Shown in pieces: positions 34,140-41,841 of a DNA stretch of 64,000 nucleotides. Position 1 is the first letter of the stretch. Every line of letters starts with the position of its first letter. The DNA lies in the NCBI GenBank assembly GCA_964611645.1, contig CAZTAO010000008.1:68516-132515 (forward strand). The letters run 5' to 3'. The position numbers were made by a program, and so were the translations under genes. This DNA is from CAZTAO01 sp964611645 (GTDB taxonomy: Bacteria; Armatimonadota; UBA5829). Below the pieces are notes generated by a model, which ran no database searches, was not told the DNA's origin, and saw only the letters and a list, made by a program, of their open reading frames with translations.

Positions 34140-35294
34140 TCAGGTGGTGATGCCGTGGGAGGACTCGGAATTAAGGCTGTCAAGCTCATTCTTACGCATG
34201 CGGTTGTGTATGGCTCCGGGTATCCAGAGCGCGAGCATCGTGAAGAACCAGAAACCGACGAAATCCCCGTAGATCGCGCCGCAGAGCACGGCGAACCACC
34301 CTGTGATCTGGCCTTTCTTGTCAGAGGTCGATGCTCTAGCGAACAGTAGCAATGCCAGAGCTTCGAGCACCGAAGCGACAGCGACGCCATTGTGAGCCAA
34401 GAAGCTCTGGAGACTCGGAAACCAGTTCAGCCCCACAGAGAAGAACGTAGGTTTGGACAGCCAGAACCAGGTGACGAGGAATAAGCTAGCCAGCAAGTGG
34501 CCGCCGTATCTGTGATTGCGGAAGACTGCTATTGCGGAGGAGAACAACAGTACGAAGAACAGTGCAGCGGCAAGGACGCCTAAAGCAAGGAGAGGAGGAT
34601 GCCACCAGTAGTTGCCAAAGATTGCACTGGCAATAACGAGGGCAGAGGCGCCTATGATTCGCTTGCGCCACCTCTTGACTTGCCAGCACCCCATCAGGGC
34701 CGCAAGGACTAGCACAGCAAGCCCTGAGAATCTCAGTACGTCCACGTGATCGCGTGTCGTTCCACCGTCGCAAAGCAGGTAGAACCCTGCTGCTGTCCAA
34801 ACGGGAAGCCAGAGAGGTCTCCTGTCGCGTAGGAATTCTCTGACTGAACCACCGAGGAGAATGATTGCCAGGGCATAGGTCATAGCTATGTATGCAGGGC
34901 TGGCCGAGATGAGAGACAGATCTACAAGTCCGTGTTCGAGGGTCTTTGTCCAATGATGCGCCAGATTCCAGTAGCGTGTGGCGATCTCTCGCGCAGCAAC
35001 CGCCAAGAACGGCAGCGCCGTCAGAAACGCGGTCTTCCAGCTCGACACGCAGTGTTCTCGGTTGAGGGTGAATGCTATTTCGGTGGCGGTGCCCAGCCTA
35101 GCTTCGGCTTTGGCGCTGGCAATTTGCTCGGGGTATCCCTCATCCTCAAGCTGCAGGCGGATTTCATCGTAGTGCGAGCGAAGTTCCCGGAGAACCGTTT
35201 CTTTCTCTCCGGGAGGCATATCCAGCAAACTTCCTACCCGTTCCGGGAAGTCCATTTCCTTCTCTTTACTGCTGCTTCCGCCTTGTGCTCTCAT
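34140..35294 (-). CDS. Permease-prefix membrane protein, duplicated copy 2
   Basis: A 384-residue protein with an N-terminal permease-prefix domain (MDFPERVGSLLDMPPGEKE, then helical ELRSHYDE and a second helix) and about ten transmembrane helices. Such proteins are typically paired with a PadR repressor in the same operon. The ATG at 35294 lies 5 bases after the stop of a truncated padR fragment, as in the intact pair upstream. About 70% of the prefix domain is identical to that pair. Without its own intact PadR its regulation may now depend on the other copy. Function unknown; transport or membrane stress sensing is possible. Confidence 0.7.
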   Translation of the reverse strand: MRAQGGSSSKEKEMDFPERVGSLLDMPPGEKETVLRELRSHYDEIRLQLEDEGYPEQIASAKAEARLGTATEIAFTLNREHCVSSWKTAFLTALPFLAVAAREIATRYWNLAHHWTKTLEHGLVDLSLISASPAYIAMTYALAIILLGGSVREFLRDRRPLWLPVWTAAGFYLLCDGGTTRDHVDVLRFSGLAVLVLAALMGCWQVKRWRKRIIGASALVIASAIFGNYWWHPPLLALGVLAAALFFVLLFSSAIAVFRNHRYGGHLLASLFLVTWFWLSKPTFFSVGLNWFPSLQSFLAHNGVAVASVLEALALLLFARASTSDKKGQITGWFAVLCGAIYGDFVGFWFFTMLALWIPGAIHNRMRKNELDSLNSESSHGITT

Positions 35295-35298
35295 TGCC

Positions 35299-35434
35299 TT
35301 ATCCAGTTGGTTCCGGGGAAGCGTCCAGCACTCGTCGGACTTTGCTCCCGAACTCGTCCCACACTCCACGCTTGCGCGCCAGATGGCCTCTGCCTCGGTC
35401 GGTGATCCGGTAACTCTTGCGCTCCCGCTCTTAG
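35299..35434 (-). pseudogene. Truncated padR fragment (C-terminal half only)
   Basis: Reading minus strand from about 35434, RERKSYRITDRGRGHLARKR and VWDEFGSKVRRVLDASPEPT match the end of the intact PadR at 36629 nearly residue for residue and stop with TAA at 35299. The winged-helix half and its start codon are missing. The break lies near repeated GATTTGAGA sequence. It is the remnant of a tandem duplication. Confidence 0.85.
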
Positions 35435-35463
35435 ATTTGAGATTTGGGACCTGGGATTTGAGA

Positions 35464-36624
35464 TCAGTCCCGCGTGTGCCACCCGGCGTTCATCTTGTTG
35501 ACGATGTCGGAGTAGAGACCGGCACGTTGTCGAACCTCGGCTTTTTCGCGGTTGTGCAGATCTCCAGTAATCCAAAGCTGAAGCATCGTCGCAAACCAGT
35601 TACCGAAAAAGTCTCCAAAAACCACACCTATCGGCACCGCCATCCAGCCCAGGACACGTCCCTTGCCATTTTGTGTTGAGGCCCTAGCGAATAGCAGCAC
35701 AGCGATAGAAGCCAGCAATGCGACAAGTGTCGTGTGATAGCCGCCTAGTACGGCGGGGAGGCCGAGGGTTAGGAATTCGGCGTGGATGCCATAGCCGTTA
35801 CCGGTGACCCAGACGGTTATGACCAGAAATAGACCGGCGAGGAGGCGGCTGCCATATCTGTGATACGCGAAAGTCGCGAAGGCAAACCCATACCACAGGG
35901 CGAGGACTGCGATTACGCCTGCTACAGCGGCTATATTGAGTGCCGGGTGCCACCACCAGTGCCCGATGATCCAGAATACGGCAATAACAATCGGCGCGAT
36001 GATGATGCGAATCCGCCAACGTCTCACTTGCCAGCAGACTGTGAGGATCAGCAATGCTACGATGGCGGAAGATGCAGTCGGAGTATCGGAGTACTTGCCG
36101 GGGTGCACACGAAGAAGACACAGTCCTACGGCAGAACACGTAGCCAACCAAAGGGGGCGTCTATCTCGCAGGAACTCGCGAACCGATGCGACGAGAAGAA
36201 TGACCGCGAGAACCGCCGAGAGCTGCCAATATGTACCTGAGGCGTAGGTCATGATCATCTCGGACGATTCGTAATCGGTCGGAGTCTTCCACTGTATCCA
36301 GCCAAAACGGCGCGCAGCTAACTCCAGCGCCGCGACAAGCAACAATGGCATCGCCGCCACAAATGCGGTCTTCCAACTCGATACACAGTGTTCCCGGTTA
36401 AGAGTAAGCGCTACGTCCCAAGGGTTGCCAAGCCTGGCTGCTGCTTTCGCGATTGCCTGCTCCTCGGAGTATCCCTCATCCTCAAGCTGCAGGCGGACTT
36501 CATCGTAGTGCGAGCGGAGTTCCCGGAGAACTGTCTCTTTCTCTCCGGGTGGCATATCCAGCAGACTTCCTACCCGTTCGGGGAAGTCCATTTCTTTCTC
36601 TTTGCTGCTGCCTTGTGCTCTCAT
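35464..36624 (-). CDS. Permease-prefix membrane protein, copy 1 (paired with PadR)
   Basis: A 386-residue paralogue of the copy at 34140, with the same prefix domain (MDFPERVGSLLDMPPG) and around ten membrane helices. The ATG at 36624 lies 5 bases from the padR stop, so it is translated by coupling with that gene. The prefix domains are near-identical and the membrane portions diverge, consistent with an older duplication. PadR is expected to repress the pair until it is released by a ligand or stress. Confidence 0.75.
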   Translation of the reverse strand: MRAQGSSKEKEMDFPERVGSLLDMPPGEKETVLRELRSHYDEVRLQLEDEGYSEEQAIAKAAARLGNPWDVALTLNREHCVSSWKTAFVAAMPLLLVAALELAARRFGWIQWKTPTDYESSEMIMTYASGTYWQLSAVLAVILLVASVREFLRDRRPLWLATCSAVGLCLLRVHPGKYSDTPTASSAIVALLILTVCWQVRRWRIRIIIAPIVIAVFWIIGHWWWHPALNIAAVAGVIAVLALWYGFAFATFAYHRYGSRLLAGLFLVITVWVTGNGYGIHAEFLTLGLPAVLGGYHTTLVALLASIAVLLFARASTQNGKGRVLGWMAVPIGVVFGDFFGNWFATMLQLWITGDLHNREKAEVRQRAGLYSDIVNKMNAGWHTRD

Positions 36625-36628
36625 TTGG

Positions 36629-36973
36629 CTATACAGTCGGTTCCGGGGCGGCGTCAAGCACCCGGCGGACCTTGCTCCCGAACTCGTCCCACACTCCGCG
36701 TTTTCTTGCCAGATGGCCTCTGCCTCGGTCGGTGATCCGGTAACTCTTGCGCTCCCGCCCCCTGGCCCCTGTCTCCCAGTAGCCTTCGATGTAGCCTTCC
36801 CGTTCAAGCGCGTGAAGATGGGGGTAAAGGGTGCCTTCGCGCATAGCGAAATACCCCTCGCTGAGGTCCTCCAACTCACGGACAATCCGATACCCATGCA
36901 TATCGCACCTGTGCAGGCACGAGAGTATCAGAAGTTCAGCATTTCCCTTGAGCAGTTCCGTAGGCGCGGGCAT
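36629..36973 (-). CDS. PadR family transcriptional regulator
   Basis: A 114-residue winged-helix regulator. LLILSCLHRCDMHGYRIVREL is helix 1-2, GTLYPHLHALEREGYIEGYW the recognition helix and wing, and RKSYRITDRGRGHLA the end of the domain. The ATG at 36973 follows GGTGGA. It is short for PadR proteins (about 180 residues), lacking the C-terminal dimerisation helices, which is common in those paired with permease-prefix proteins. It likely represses its own operon. Confidence 0.9.
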   Translation of the reverse strand: MPAPTELLKGNAELLILSCLHRCDMHGYRIVRELEDLSEGYFAMREGTLYPHLHALEREGYIEGYWETGARGRERKSYRITDRGRGHLARKRGVWDEFGSKVRRVLDAAPEPTV

Positions 36974-37125
36974 AATTCCACCTGTTTGCAATGGTTACTG
37001 ATGTATTATACCACGGTTTTTGGGGGTGTCAAGGGGTAGCTCATAGCAAATAGCAAATGGCCTATAGCGGATGAGGAAGATGGGACAAATACGACAAATA
37101 GGACTTATAGGACGAGAGTGGCGGA

Positions 37126-37707
37126 CTACTTGTTTTCGGCAGCCAACCCGACAAAGAACTCGTGCACCCGAGTGTCGTCGGTGAGTTCGGGGTGGAAGGA
37201 GGCGGCTATTATGTGGCCGTTTCTTACCATGATCGCTTCGCCGGTGGGGAGGGCAGCCAGGGTTTGGACGTCTTTGCCAACTCTGGTCACAAAGGGTGCC
37301 CGGATGAAGACTGCTCGCAGCGGACTGTCGCAGACGCAGGGGATTAGGAGGTCTTCCTCAAAGCTGTCTATCTGCCTGCCGAAGGCGTTTCTTCGGACTG
37401 TGATATCCAACAGGCCCAGTCTCTGCTGATCGCTGCCCTCGATGTCTGTGGCGAGCATGATCATCCCGGCGCAGGTGCCGAAGATTGCCATTCCCTCGGA
37501 GTGACGGCGCTTGATGGCTTCGTCGACTCCATACCGCTCCATCAGCTTGCCCAGAGTGGTGCTTTCGCCGCCGGGGATTATCAGTCCGCTGCAGTCCTCA
37601 AGACCTTCCGGCATGCGGACGACAACAGTCTCCACACCCTCGATCTGCTCAAGCATCTCGACATGCTTCTGGAAATCCCCCTGAAGACCAAGAACACCTA
37701 TTCTCAT
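37126..37707 (-). CDS. pdxT: Pyridoxal 5'-phosphate synthase glutaminase PdxT
   Basis: A 193-residue class I glutaminase that supplies ammonia to PdxS for vitamin B6 synthesis. The start at 37707 begins MRIGVLGLQGDF; upstream of it the frame is repeat. The nucleophile is in FGTCAGMIML, with the His-Glu pair in SFHPEL. GLIIPGGEST matches the oxyanion loop. It lies downstream of pdxS on the same strand with a 206 base gap that now holds a family A repeat. Confidence 0.95.
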   Translation of the reverse strand: MRIGVLGLQGDFQKHVEMLEQIEGVETVVVRMPEGLEDCSGLIIPGGESTTLGKLMERYGVDEAIKRRHSEGMAIFGTCAGMIMLATDIEGSDQQRLGLLDITVRRNAFGRQIDSFEEDLLIPCVCDSPLRAVFIRAPFVTRVGKDVQTLAALPTGEAIMVRNGHIIAASFHPELTDDTRVHEFFVGLAAENK

Positions 37708-37729
37708 TCTATACTGATAACCCCTGTAG

Positions 37730-37822
37730 CACGTCACCCTGAACTTGTTCCAGGGTCTGTTCTTGCTCACTGCCAGATGCTCGTCTAGACGCGCAGATGC
37801 TGAAACAAGTTCAGCATGACGC
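37730..37822. repeat. Palindromic repeat family A inside the pdxS-pdxT operon
   Basis: CCCTGAACTTGTTCCAGGG and TGCTGAAACAAGTTCAGCA lie in reversed orientation relative to the other copies. The insertion splits pdxS from pdxT and adds about 45 spurious residues ahead of pdxT if the upstream ATG is used. It may affect mRNA stability or relative expression of the pair. Confidence 0.8.
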
Positions 37823-37913
37823 GTTCCTGCCGGACAGCACAATCAAAAGGGCTGGGGCAGGGCTTGCTAGTCAGCTCCTGGACCCAACCCTCATCATCTC
37901 AATCGTTACAAAA

Positions 37914-38804
37914 CTACCAGCCGCGGTTGGCCATCAGGTCTTTCTCGTCCAACTGCCTAATGTCGAGACCAGCCATAGCTGTTCCAAGTCCCTTGGAAAG
38001 CTCGCCGATCAGCTTGGCGTCCATAAAGTGGGTGGTGGCGTCCACGATAGCCTTGGCTCTCGCCGCCGGGTTCTCAGACTTGAATATGCCCGATCCCACA
38101 AACACCGCCTCGGCCCCAAGCTGCATCATCAGAGACGCGTCGGCCGGGGTGGCGATTCCGCCCGCGGAGAAGTTCGGGACTGGAAGTTTGCCTGTCTCGT
38201 GGATTCCCAGCACCAGATCATACGGCGCGCCGAGGATCTTAGCTTCCGCCATCAGTTCATCTTTGCGCATCGACTGTATCTTGCGCATGTGGCTGATAAC
38301 CGTTCGCATATGCCTCACGGCCTCAACTATGTTACCCGAGCCTGCCTCGCCCTTGGTGCGGATCATCGCAGCGCCTTCGCCGATCCTGCGCAGCGCTTCG
38401 CCCAGGTCTCTGCAGCCGCATACAAACGGCACTTTGAATTCGTGCTTGTCAACGTGGAAGCTCTCATCAGCGGGAGTGAGGACTTCGCTCTCATCGACGT
38501 AGTCCACGCCCAGCGCTTCCAACACCTGCGCCTCGGCAAAGTGGCCGATCCGGCACTTGGCCATCACGGGAATGGATACGGTATCCATTATCTCAAGAAT
38601 AATCGTGGGATCGCTCATCCTGGCCACGCCGCCGTCTCTGCGGATATCGGACGGAACGCGCTCCAGCGCCATGACCGCCACAGCTCCCGCATCCTCGGCT
38701 ATCTTGGCCTGTTCGGCATTGGTGACGTCCATAATGACGCCGCCCTTGAGCATTTCGGCAAGACCAACCTTGGTCAGCCAGGTGGATTTGTTCACTTCAG
38801 ACAT
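37914..38804 (-). CDS. pdxS: Pyridoxal 5'-phosphate synthase subunit PdxS
   Basis: A 296-residue TIM-barrel enzyme that makes PLP from ribose 5-phosphate, glyceraldehyde 3-phosphate and ammonia from PdxT. GGVIMDVTNAEQA, the catalytic lysines in VMAKCRIGHF and RTKGEAGSG, and PVPNFSAGGIATPADAS are invariant family motifs. The start follows a run of Gs. A hairpin lies in the leader (38832-38858). It forms the usual PdxS12/PdxT12 complex with the downstream glutaminase. Confidence 0.97.
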   Translation of the reverse strand: MSEVNKSTWLTKVGLAEMLKGGVIMDVTNAEQAKIAEDAGAVAVMALERVPSDIRRDGGVARMSDPTIILEIMDTVSIPVMAKCRIGHFAEAQVLEALGVDYVDESEVLTPADESFHVDKHEFKVPFVCGCRDLGEALRRIGEGAAMIRTKGEAGSGNIVEAVRHMRTVISHMRKIQSMRKDELMAEAKILGAPYDLVLGIHETGKLPVPNFSAGGIATPADASLMMQLGAEAVFVGSGIFKSENPAARAKAIVDATTHFMDAKLIGELSKGLGTAMAGLDIRQLDEKDLMANRGW

Positions 38805-38831
38805 TGCGCAGCCCCCGGGTACAAGTAAGTA

Positions 38832-38858
38832 ACGCTGCCCAGATACCTGTGGCAGCGT
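38832..38858 (-). other. Hairpin in the pdxS leader
   Basis: ACGCTGCC (38832-38839) pairs perfectly with GGCAGCGT (38851-38858) over 8 bp. A -10-like TATAAT lies on the minus strand at 38891-38886, so this is likely in the 5' leader of pdxS. No known riboswitch consensus was recognised. Confidence 0.45.
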
Positions 38859-38933
38859 GAGAGAAGTCTCTCTGTGTCCGCAGATATTATAGCAGATTGG
38901 CTGCGGGGGTGCGAGTTTGGCCAGGCAGCCGCA

Positions 38934-39053
38934 ACTGTTCAGTGTTGGTGATTACACGTCATGCTGAACTTGTTTCAGCATCTGGCGTTGGGCGCGAACA
39001 GACCCTGAAACAAGTTCAGGGTGACGGTTCACTCTTACGCAGACTGAACGGTT
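38934..39053. repeat. Palindromic repeat family A, full-length copy
   Basis: Bounded by ACTGTTCAGT (38934-38943) and ACTGAACGGT (39044-39053), with the two CTGAACTTGTTTCAG-type hairpins inside. Nearly identical to the copy at 25931. Confidence 0.85.
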
Positions 39054-39114
39054 ACAGGCAGCTCGGCTGTCGCATATGTCCCATCTGTCCCATCGCTCCT
39101 GCCCTGTATTTGAT

Positions 39115-39143
39115 TTGACACCCATCTCAGGCGGGTATATAAT
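39115..39143 (+). promoter_or_regulatory. Perfect consensus promoter of the ASCH gene
   Basis: TTGACA (39115-39120), a 17 base spacer and TATAAT (39138-39143), both exact. Transcription near 39150 leaves about 23 bases before the proposed TTG start. Confidence 0.8.
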
Positions 39144-39172
39144 GCGAAATCCCCGTGAATGGAGCGCAGCCA

Positions 39173-39565
39173 TTGTTTGCTCTCAACTTCTACCCCGAGT
39201 TATACATCGACGATCTGCTTCGTGGCCGCAAAAGCGCGACTATTCGGCTTGGCGACAAGTCGGACAAATACGTCAGCGGGCAGATAGTCTGGATAACCGC
39301 CGGCCGCAAGTACCAGGTTCGGCAGAAGCTTTTCACCGCGATCATAGACGATGTAATGGTAAAGAGGGTGGGCGACCTTTCCCAGCGCGAGATCGAGAAA
39401 GAGAACCTCGAGTTCCGCAACCCGGACGATGTCATCAACCTGTTGGGGCGTATATACGACAGGGTCGTGACCCCGTTCGATACCGTCACCATTATTACGT
39501 TCTCGCCGGTTCGCGATTACGCGGACCGCGAGGCGCAGCGAGAGATCTTCGATCTGTGGATGTAG
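39173..39565 (+). CDS. ASCH-domain protein
   Basis: A 130-residue RNA-binding-like ASCH/PUA-fold protein. ALNFYPELYIDDLLRGRKSATIRLG contains the K-x-x-TIR motif of the family. WITAGRKYQV and a C-terminal hydrophobic strand complete the beta-barrel. The TTG at 39173 is preferred over the GTG at 39155 because GGAGCG lies 6 bases before it and transcription starts near 39150. ASCH proteins are thought to bind RNA or act as coactivators, and some hydrolyse modified nucleosides. It stands alone between promoters, upstream of secG. Confidence 0.8.
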   Translation: MFALNFYPELYIDDLLRGRKSATIRLGDKSDKYVSGQIVWITAGRKYQVRQKLFTAIIDDVMVKRVGDLSQREIEKENLEFRNPDDVINLLGRIYDRVVTPFDTVTIITFSPVRDYADREAQREIFDLWM

Positions 39566-39571
39566 CGAAAC

Positions 39572-39600
39572 TTGACGAGTTTGCTCTTTGTGGGTATTAT
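39572..39600 (+). promoter_or_regulatory. secG promoter
   Basis: TTGACG (39572-39577), 17 base spacer, TATTAT (39595-39600). Transcription start near 39607, about 34 bases before the secG ATG. Confidence 0.7.
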
Positions 39601-39640
39601 ATAGTGGCTTGAGCGAAATCTTTGGGAGTCTAGCTTAGGA

Positions 39641-39862
39641 ATGCACACATTTTTCGTATGGATACAAGTAGTCAGCGCGCTTGCGCTGGTAGCAATAGTC
39701 ATGTCGCAGGCAAGTAAGAGCGAGGGGCTTTCGGGCACCATCGGCGGCAAGAGCGAGTCGGTCTTCGGTCGACCCGGTATTGAGGAAAGACTCGACGAGA
39801 TCACCAAGTGGGCGGCGATAACATTTATGTTCGTCAGCGCCCTGGTTTCTTACGTGGTCTAG
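39641..39862 (+). CDS. secG: Protein translocase subunit SecG
   Basis: A 73-residue membrane protein with two transmembrane helices (VWIQVVSALALVAIVMSQ and WAAITFMFVSALVSYVV). Between them is the conserved glycine-rich segment GLSGTIGGKS and the FGRPG motif. It assists SecYE during protein export and has the usual size for the family. It has its own promoter. Confidence 0.93.
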   Translation: MHTFFVWIQVVSALALVAIVMSQASKSEGLSGTIGGKSESVFGRPGIEERLDEITKWAAITFMFVSALVSYVV

Positions 39863-39952
39863 ATTTTAGCCGCCAGAATAGCAAGAGTTGATACGCCCGC
39901 AAGTCTCTGATTTGTGGGCTGTTTTGCGTACAACCCGGAGGATTGATCGTCA

Positions 39953-40960
39953 TTGACCAGTAGAGAACGAGTAATCCGAACCCTCAGGCACCTGCCCGTC
40001 GATCGAGCGCCCAGAGAGCTTTGGGCGTTGCCCGGAGTGCTGAATGACAAACGATCCGAGTACGACGAAGTTCTTAAGCGGTTCCCAATGGATTTCACCG
40101 GCCCGGATTACTGCTACGGCGCCTCGCGAATGGCGCGAGGCGAGCCCTATGTTCTTGGCGAATACACAGACTCCTGGGGCAGCACGTGGCGCGTTGCGGA
40201 GAATGGCGTTACCGGAGAAGTCAGGCAGCCCGCGATTCCGGAGTGGTCGGCGCTGTCGAGTTACCGCTTGCCATACGAACTCCTCGATGAGGCCGATCTG
40301 AGCCGGGTCAACGCAAGCTGCGCCAAGACCGACAAGTTTGTCAAAGTCGGAACAGAGACTCGGCCCTTCGAGCGACTCCAGTTCCTGTGCGGCACAGAAA
40401 AGGTATTCACAGACCTCGCATACGGAACCTCGGAACTCTTCACCCTCCTGCAGATGCTCCACGAATTCTACTGCCGCGAGATGCGGATGTGGGCAGAGAC
40501 CGATGTGGACGGCGTCTCGTTCATGGATGACTGGGGCACCCAGACCTCCCTGCTTATATCGCCGAAGCAATGGCGAGAAGTCTTCAAGCCCCTGTATCGA
40601 GAATACTGCGATATCCTTCACGCTGCCGGCAAGTTCGTCTTCTTTCACTCAGATGGCCATATATCAGACATCTACCCCGACTTAGTAGAGATAGGTGTAG
40701 ACGCAGTCAACTCTCAGCTTTTCTGTATGGATATAGAGGGGTTGGGGCGGGAGTTTGGCGGAAAGATCACATTCTGGGGAGAACTCGACCGCCAGCGCGC
40801 GCTGCCCTTTGGCTCGACCGAGGATGTCCGCGCGGCAGTGCGCAGAGTGCGAACCGCTCTGGACAAGGGATCCGGCGGAGTGATCGCCGAGTGCGAGTGG
40901 GGACTGGACACCCCGCGCGCAAACATTGAAGCAGCGTTTGATGAGTGGGACAAGCCGTGA
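39953..40960 (+). CDS. UroD/MtaA-family methyltransferase-like protein, HSDG variant
   Basis: A 335-residue TIM-barrel protein. It starts at a TTG 10 bases after GGAGG. RTLRHLPVDRAP and VDGVSFMDDWGTQTSLL are family segments. In zinc-dependent corrinoid methyltransferases the metal site includes HxCG; here the equivalent is FHSDGH, without Cys, so zinc-based methyl transfer is doubtful. It precedes a PIG-L deacetylase by 18 bases, probably as an operon. Substrate unknown. A paralogue with the Cys lies at 51990. Confidence 0.8.
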   Translation: MTSRERVIRTLRHLPVDRAPRELWALPGVLNDKRSEYDEVLKRFPMDFTGPDYCYGASRMARGEPYVLGEYTDSWGSTWRVAENGVTGEVRQPAIPEWSALSSYRLPYELLDEADLSRVNASCAKTDKFVKVGTETRPFERLQFLCGTEKVFTDLAYGTSELFTLLQMLHEFYCREMRMWAETDVDGVSFMDDWGTQTSLLISPKQWREVFKPLYREYCDILHAAGKFVFFHSDGHISDIYPDLVEIGVDAVNSQLFCMDIEGLGREFGGKITFWGELDRQRALPFGSTEDVRAAVRRVRTALDKGSGGVIAECEWGLDTPRANIEAAFDEWDKP

Positions 40961-40978
40961 CAATTCAGGAGGTTTGGT

Positions 40979-41680
40979 GTGAGTGAGGAATTCGCAGGAA
41001 CCATTATGGCCGTGGGGGCGCACCACGACGACAACGAACTGATAGCAGGCACACTCGCTCTGCACAAACGCGCGGGCTGGCGGGTTGTGTCGGTGGTTAT
41101 GACTAATGGCGTTTGGATCAACGGCAAGTGTTCAGAAACCAACATACCGATTCGGGAAGGGGAGTCCAGGGCTGCCGCAGAACTGCTGGGGATGGAGACT
41201 GAGTTTCTGCGGTTTCCGGAGGGTGCGTTCAGGGCGAACCAGGAGGCCGTGATGGCGCTGTTGCGTGTGGTCAGGCAGTATGCGCCGGACATTCTCATCG
41301 CGCACGATCCCGCTGACTACCATCTGGACCACATCGAGGCATCCAAGTGCGCGCTTGAGGCTACATATATGACATGGAATCCCGGCGTTCTGCCTGAGGT
41401 TCCACCGTGTGGCAGGCCCAGGCTCTACTACGCAGACAACTGGTTCGTGCCGTTCCAGGCCGACGAATATGTTGATATCACTGAGACTATCGATACCAAA
41501 CTCGCTATGATGAGGTGTCACAAGTCGCAGTTACCCGAAGTTGCCACCGAGGGCGACATGATGGATATGACCCAGCGCCAGAGCCGCACCAGGGGGATTG
41601 AGTCCGGGGTCAGGTTCGCCGAGGCGTTCAGGTTCGTCCCAATGCTGGGGCAGGTCAGGATGAACAAGTTGCTTCGGTAA
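40979..41680 (+). CDS. PIG-L family N-deacetylase
   Basis: A 233-residue zinc-dependent deacetylase of the LmbE/PIG-L family. GAHHDDNEL (AHPDD-like) supplies the first zinc ligands and YHLDHIEA the second His. AGGAGG is 7 bases before the GTG start. Family members remove acetyl groups from GlcNAc conjugates or related sugars. It follows the UroD-like gene closely and probably acts in the same glycan or cofactor pathway. Confidence 0.88.
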   Translation: MSEEFAGTIMAVGAHHDDNELIAGTLALHKRAGWRVVSVVMTNGVWINGKCSETNIPIREGESRAAAELLGMETEFLRFPEGAFRANQEAVMALLRVVRQYAPDILIAHDPADYHLDHIEASKCALEATYMTWNPGVLPEVPPCGRPRLYYADNWFVPFQADEYVDITETIDTKLAMMRCHKSQLPEVATEGDMMDMTQRQSRTRGIESGVRFAEAFRFVPMLGQVRMNKLLR

Positions 41681-41707
41681 GGCTAGCTGGCCAGGCGGCG
41701 TACACAA

Positions 41708-41800
41708 CATCAAGCTGAGCTTGTCGAAGCGTGTAGTGCTGGTTTCGACTCCGCTCAACCAGCGAAAGTGTCGTTCGTTGAGCGGAGTCGAAACGAACTT
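41708..41800. repeat. Palindromic repeat family C
   Basis: TTTCGACTCCGCTCAAC (41743-41759) and GTTGAGCGGAGTCGAAA (41777-41793) form a perfect 17 bp stem with a 17 base loop. AAGCTGAGCTTGTCGAAGC lies to the left. Such palindromes recur in many genomes. It sits ahead of the NeuB-like gene. Confidence 0.8.
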
Positions 41801-41841
41801 ACTCGTGTTTGGATTTCATGAATATTGGAGGGAAGAAACTC

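Noticed and set aside
33023..34150. Long plus-strand frame opposite the aldolase gene
   Set aside because: No start signal or motif, and it lies over the DapA-family gene on the other strand.
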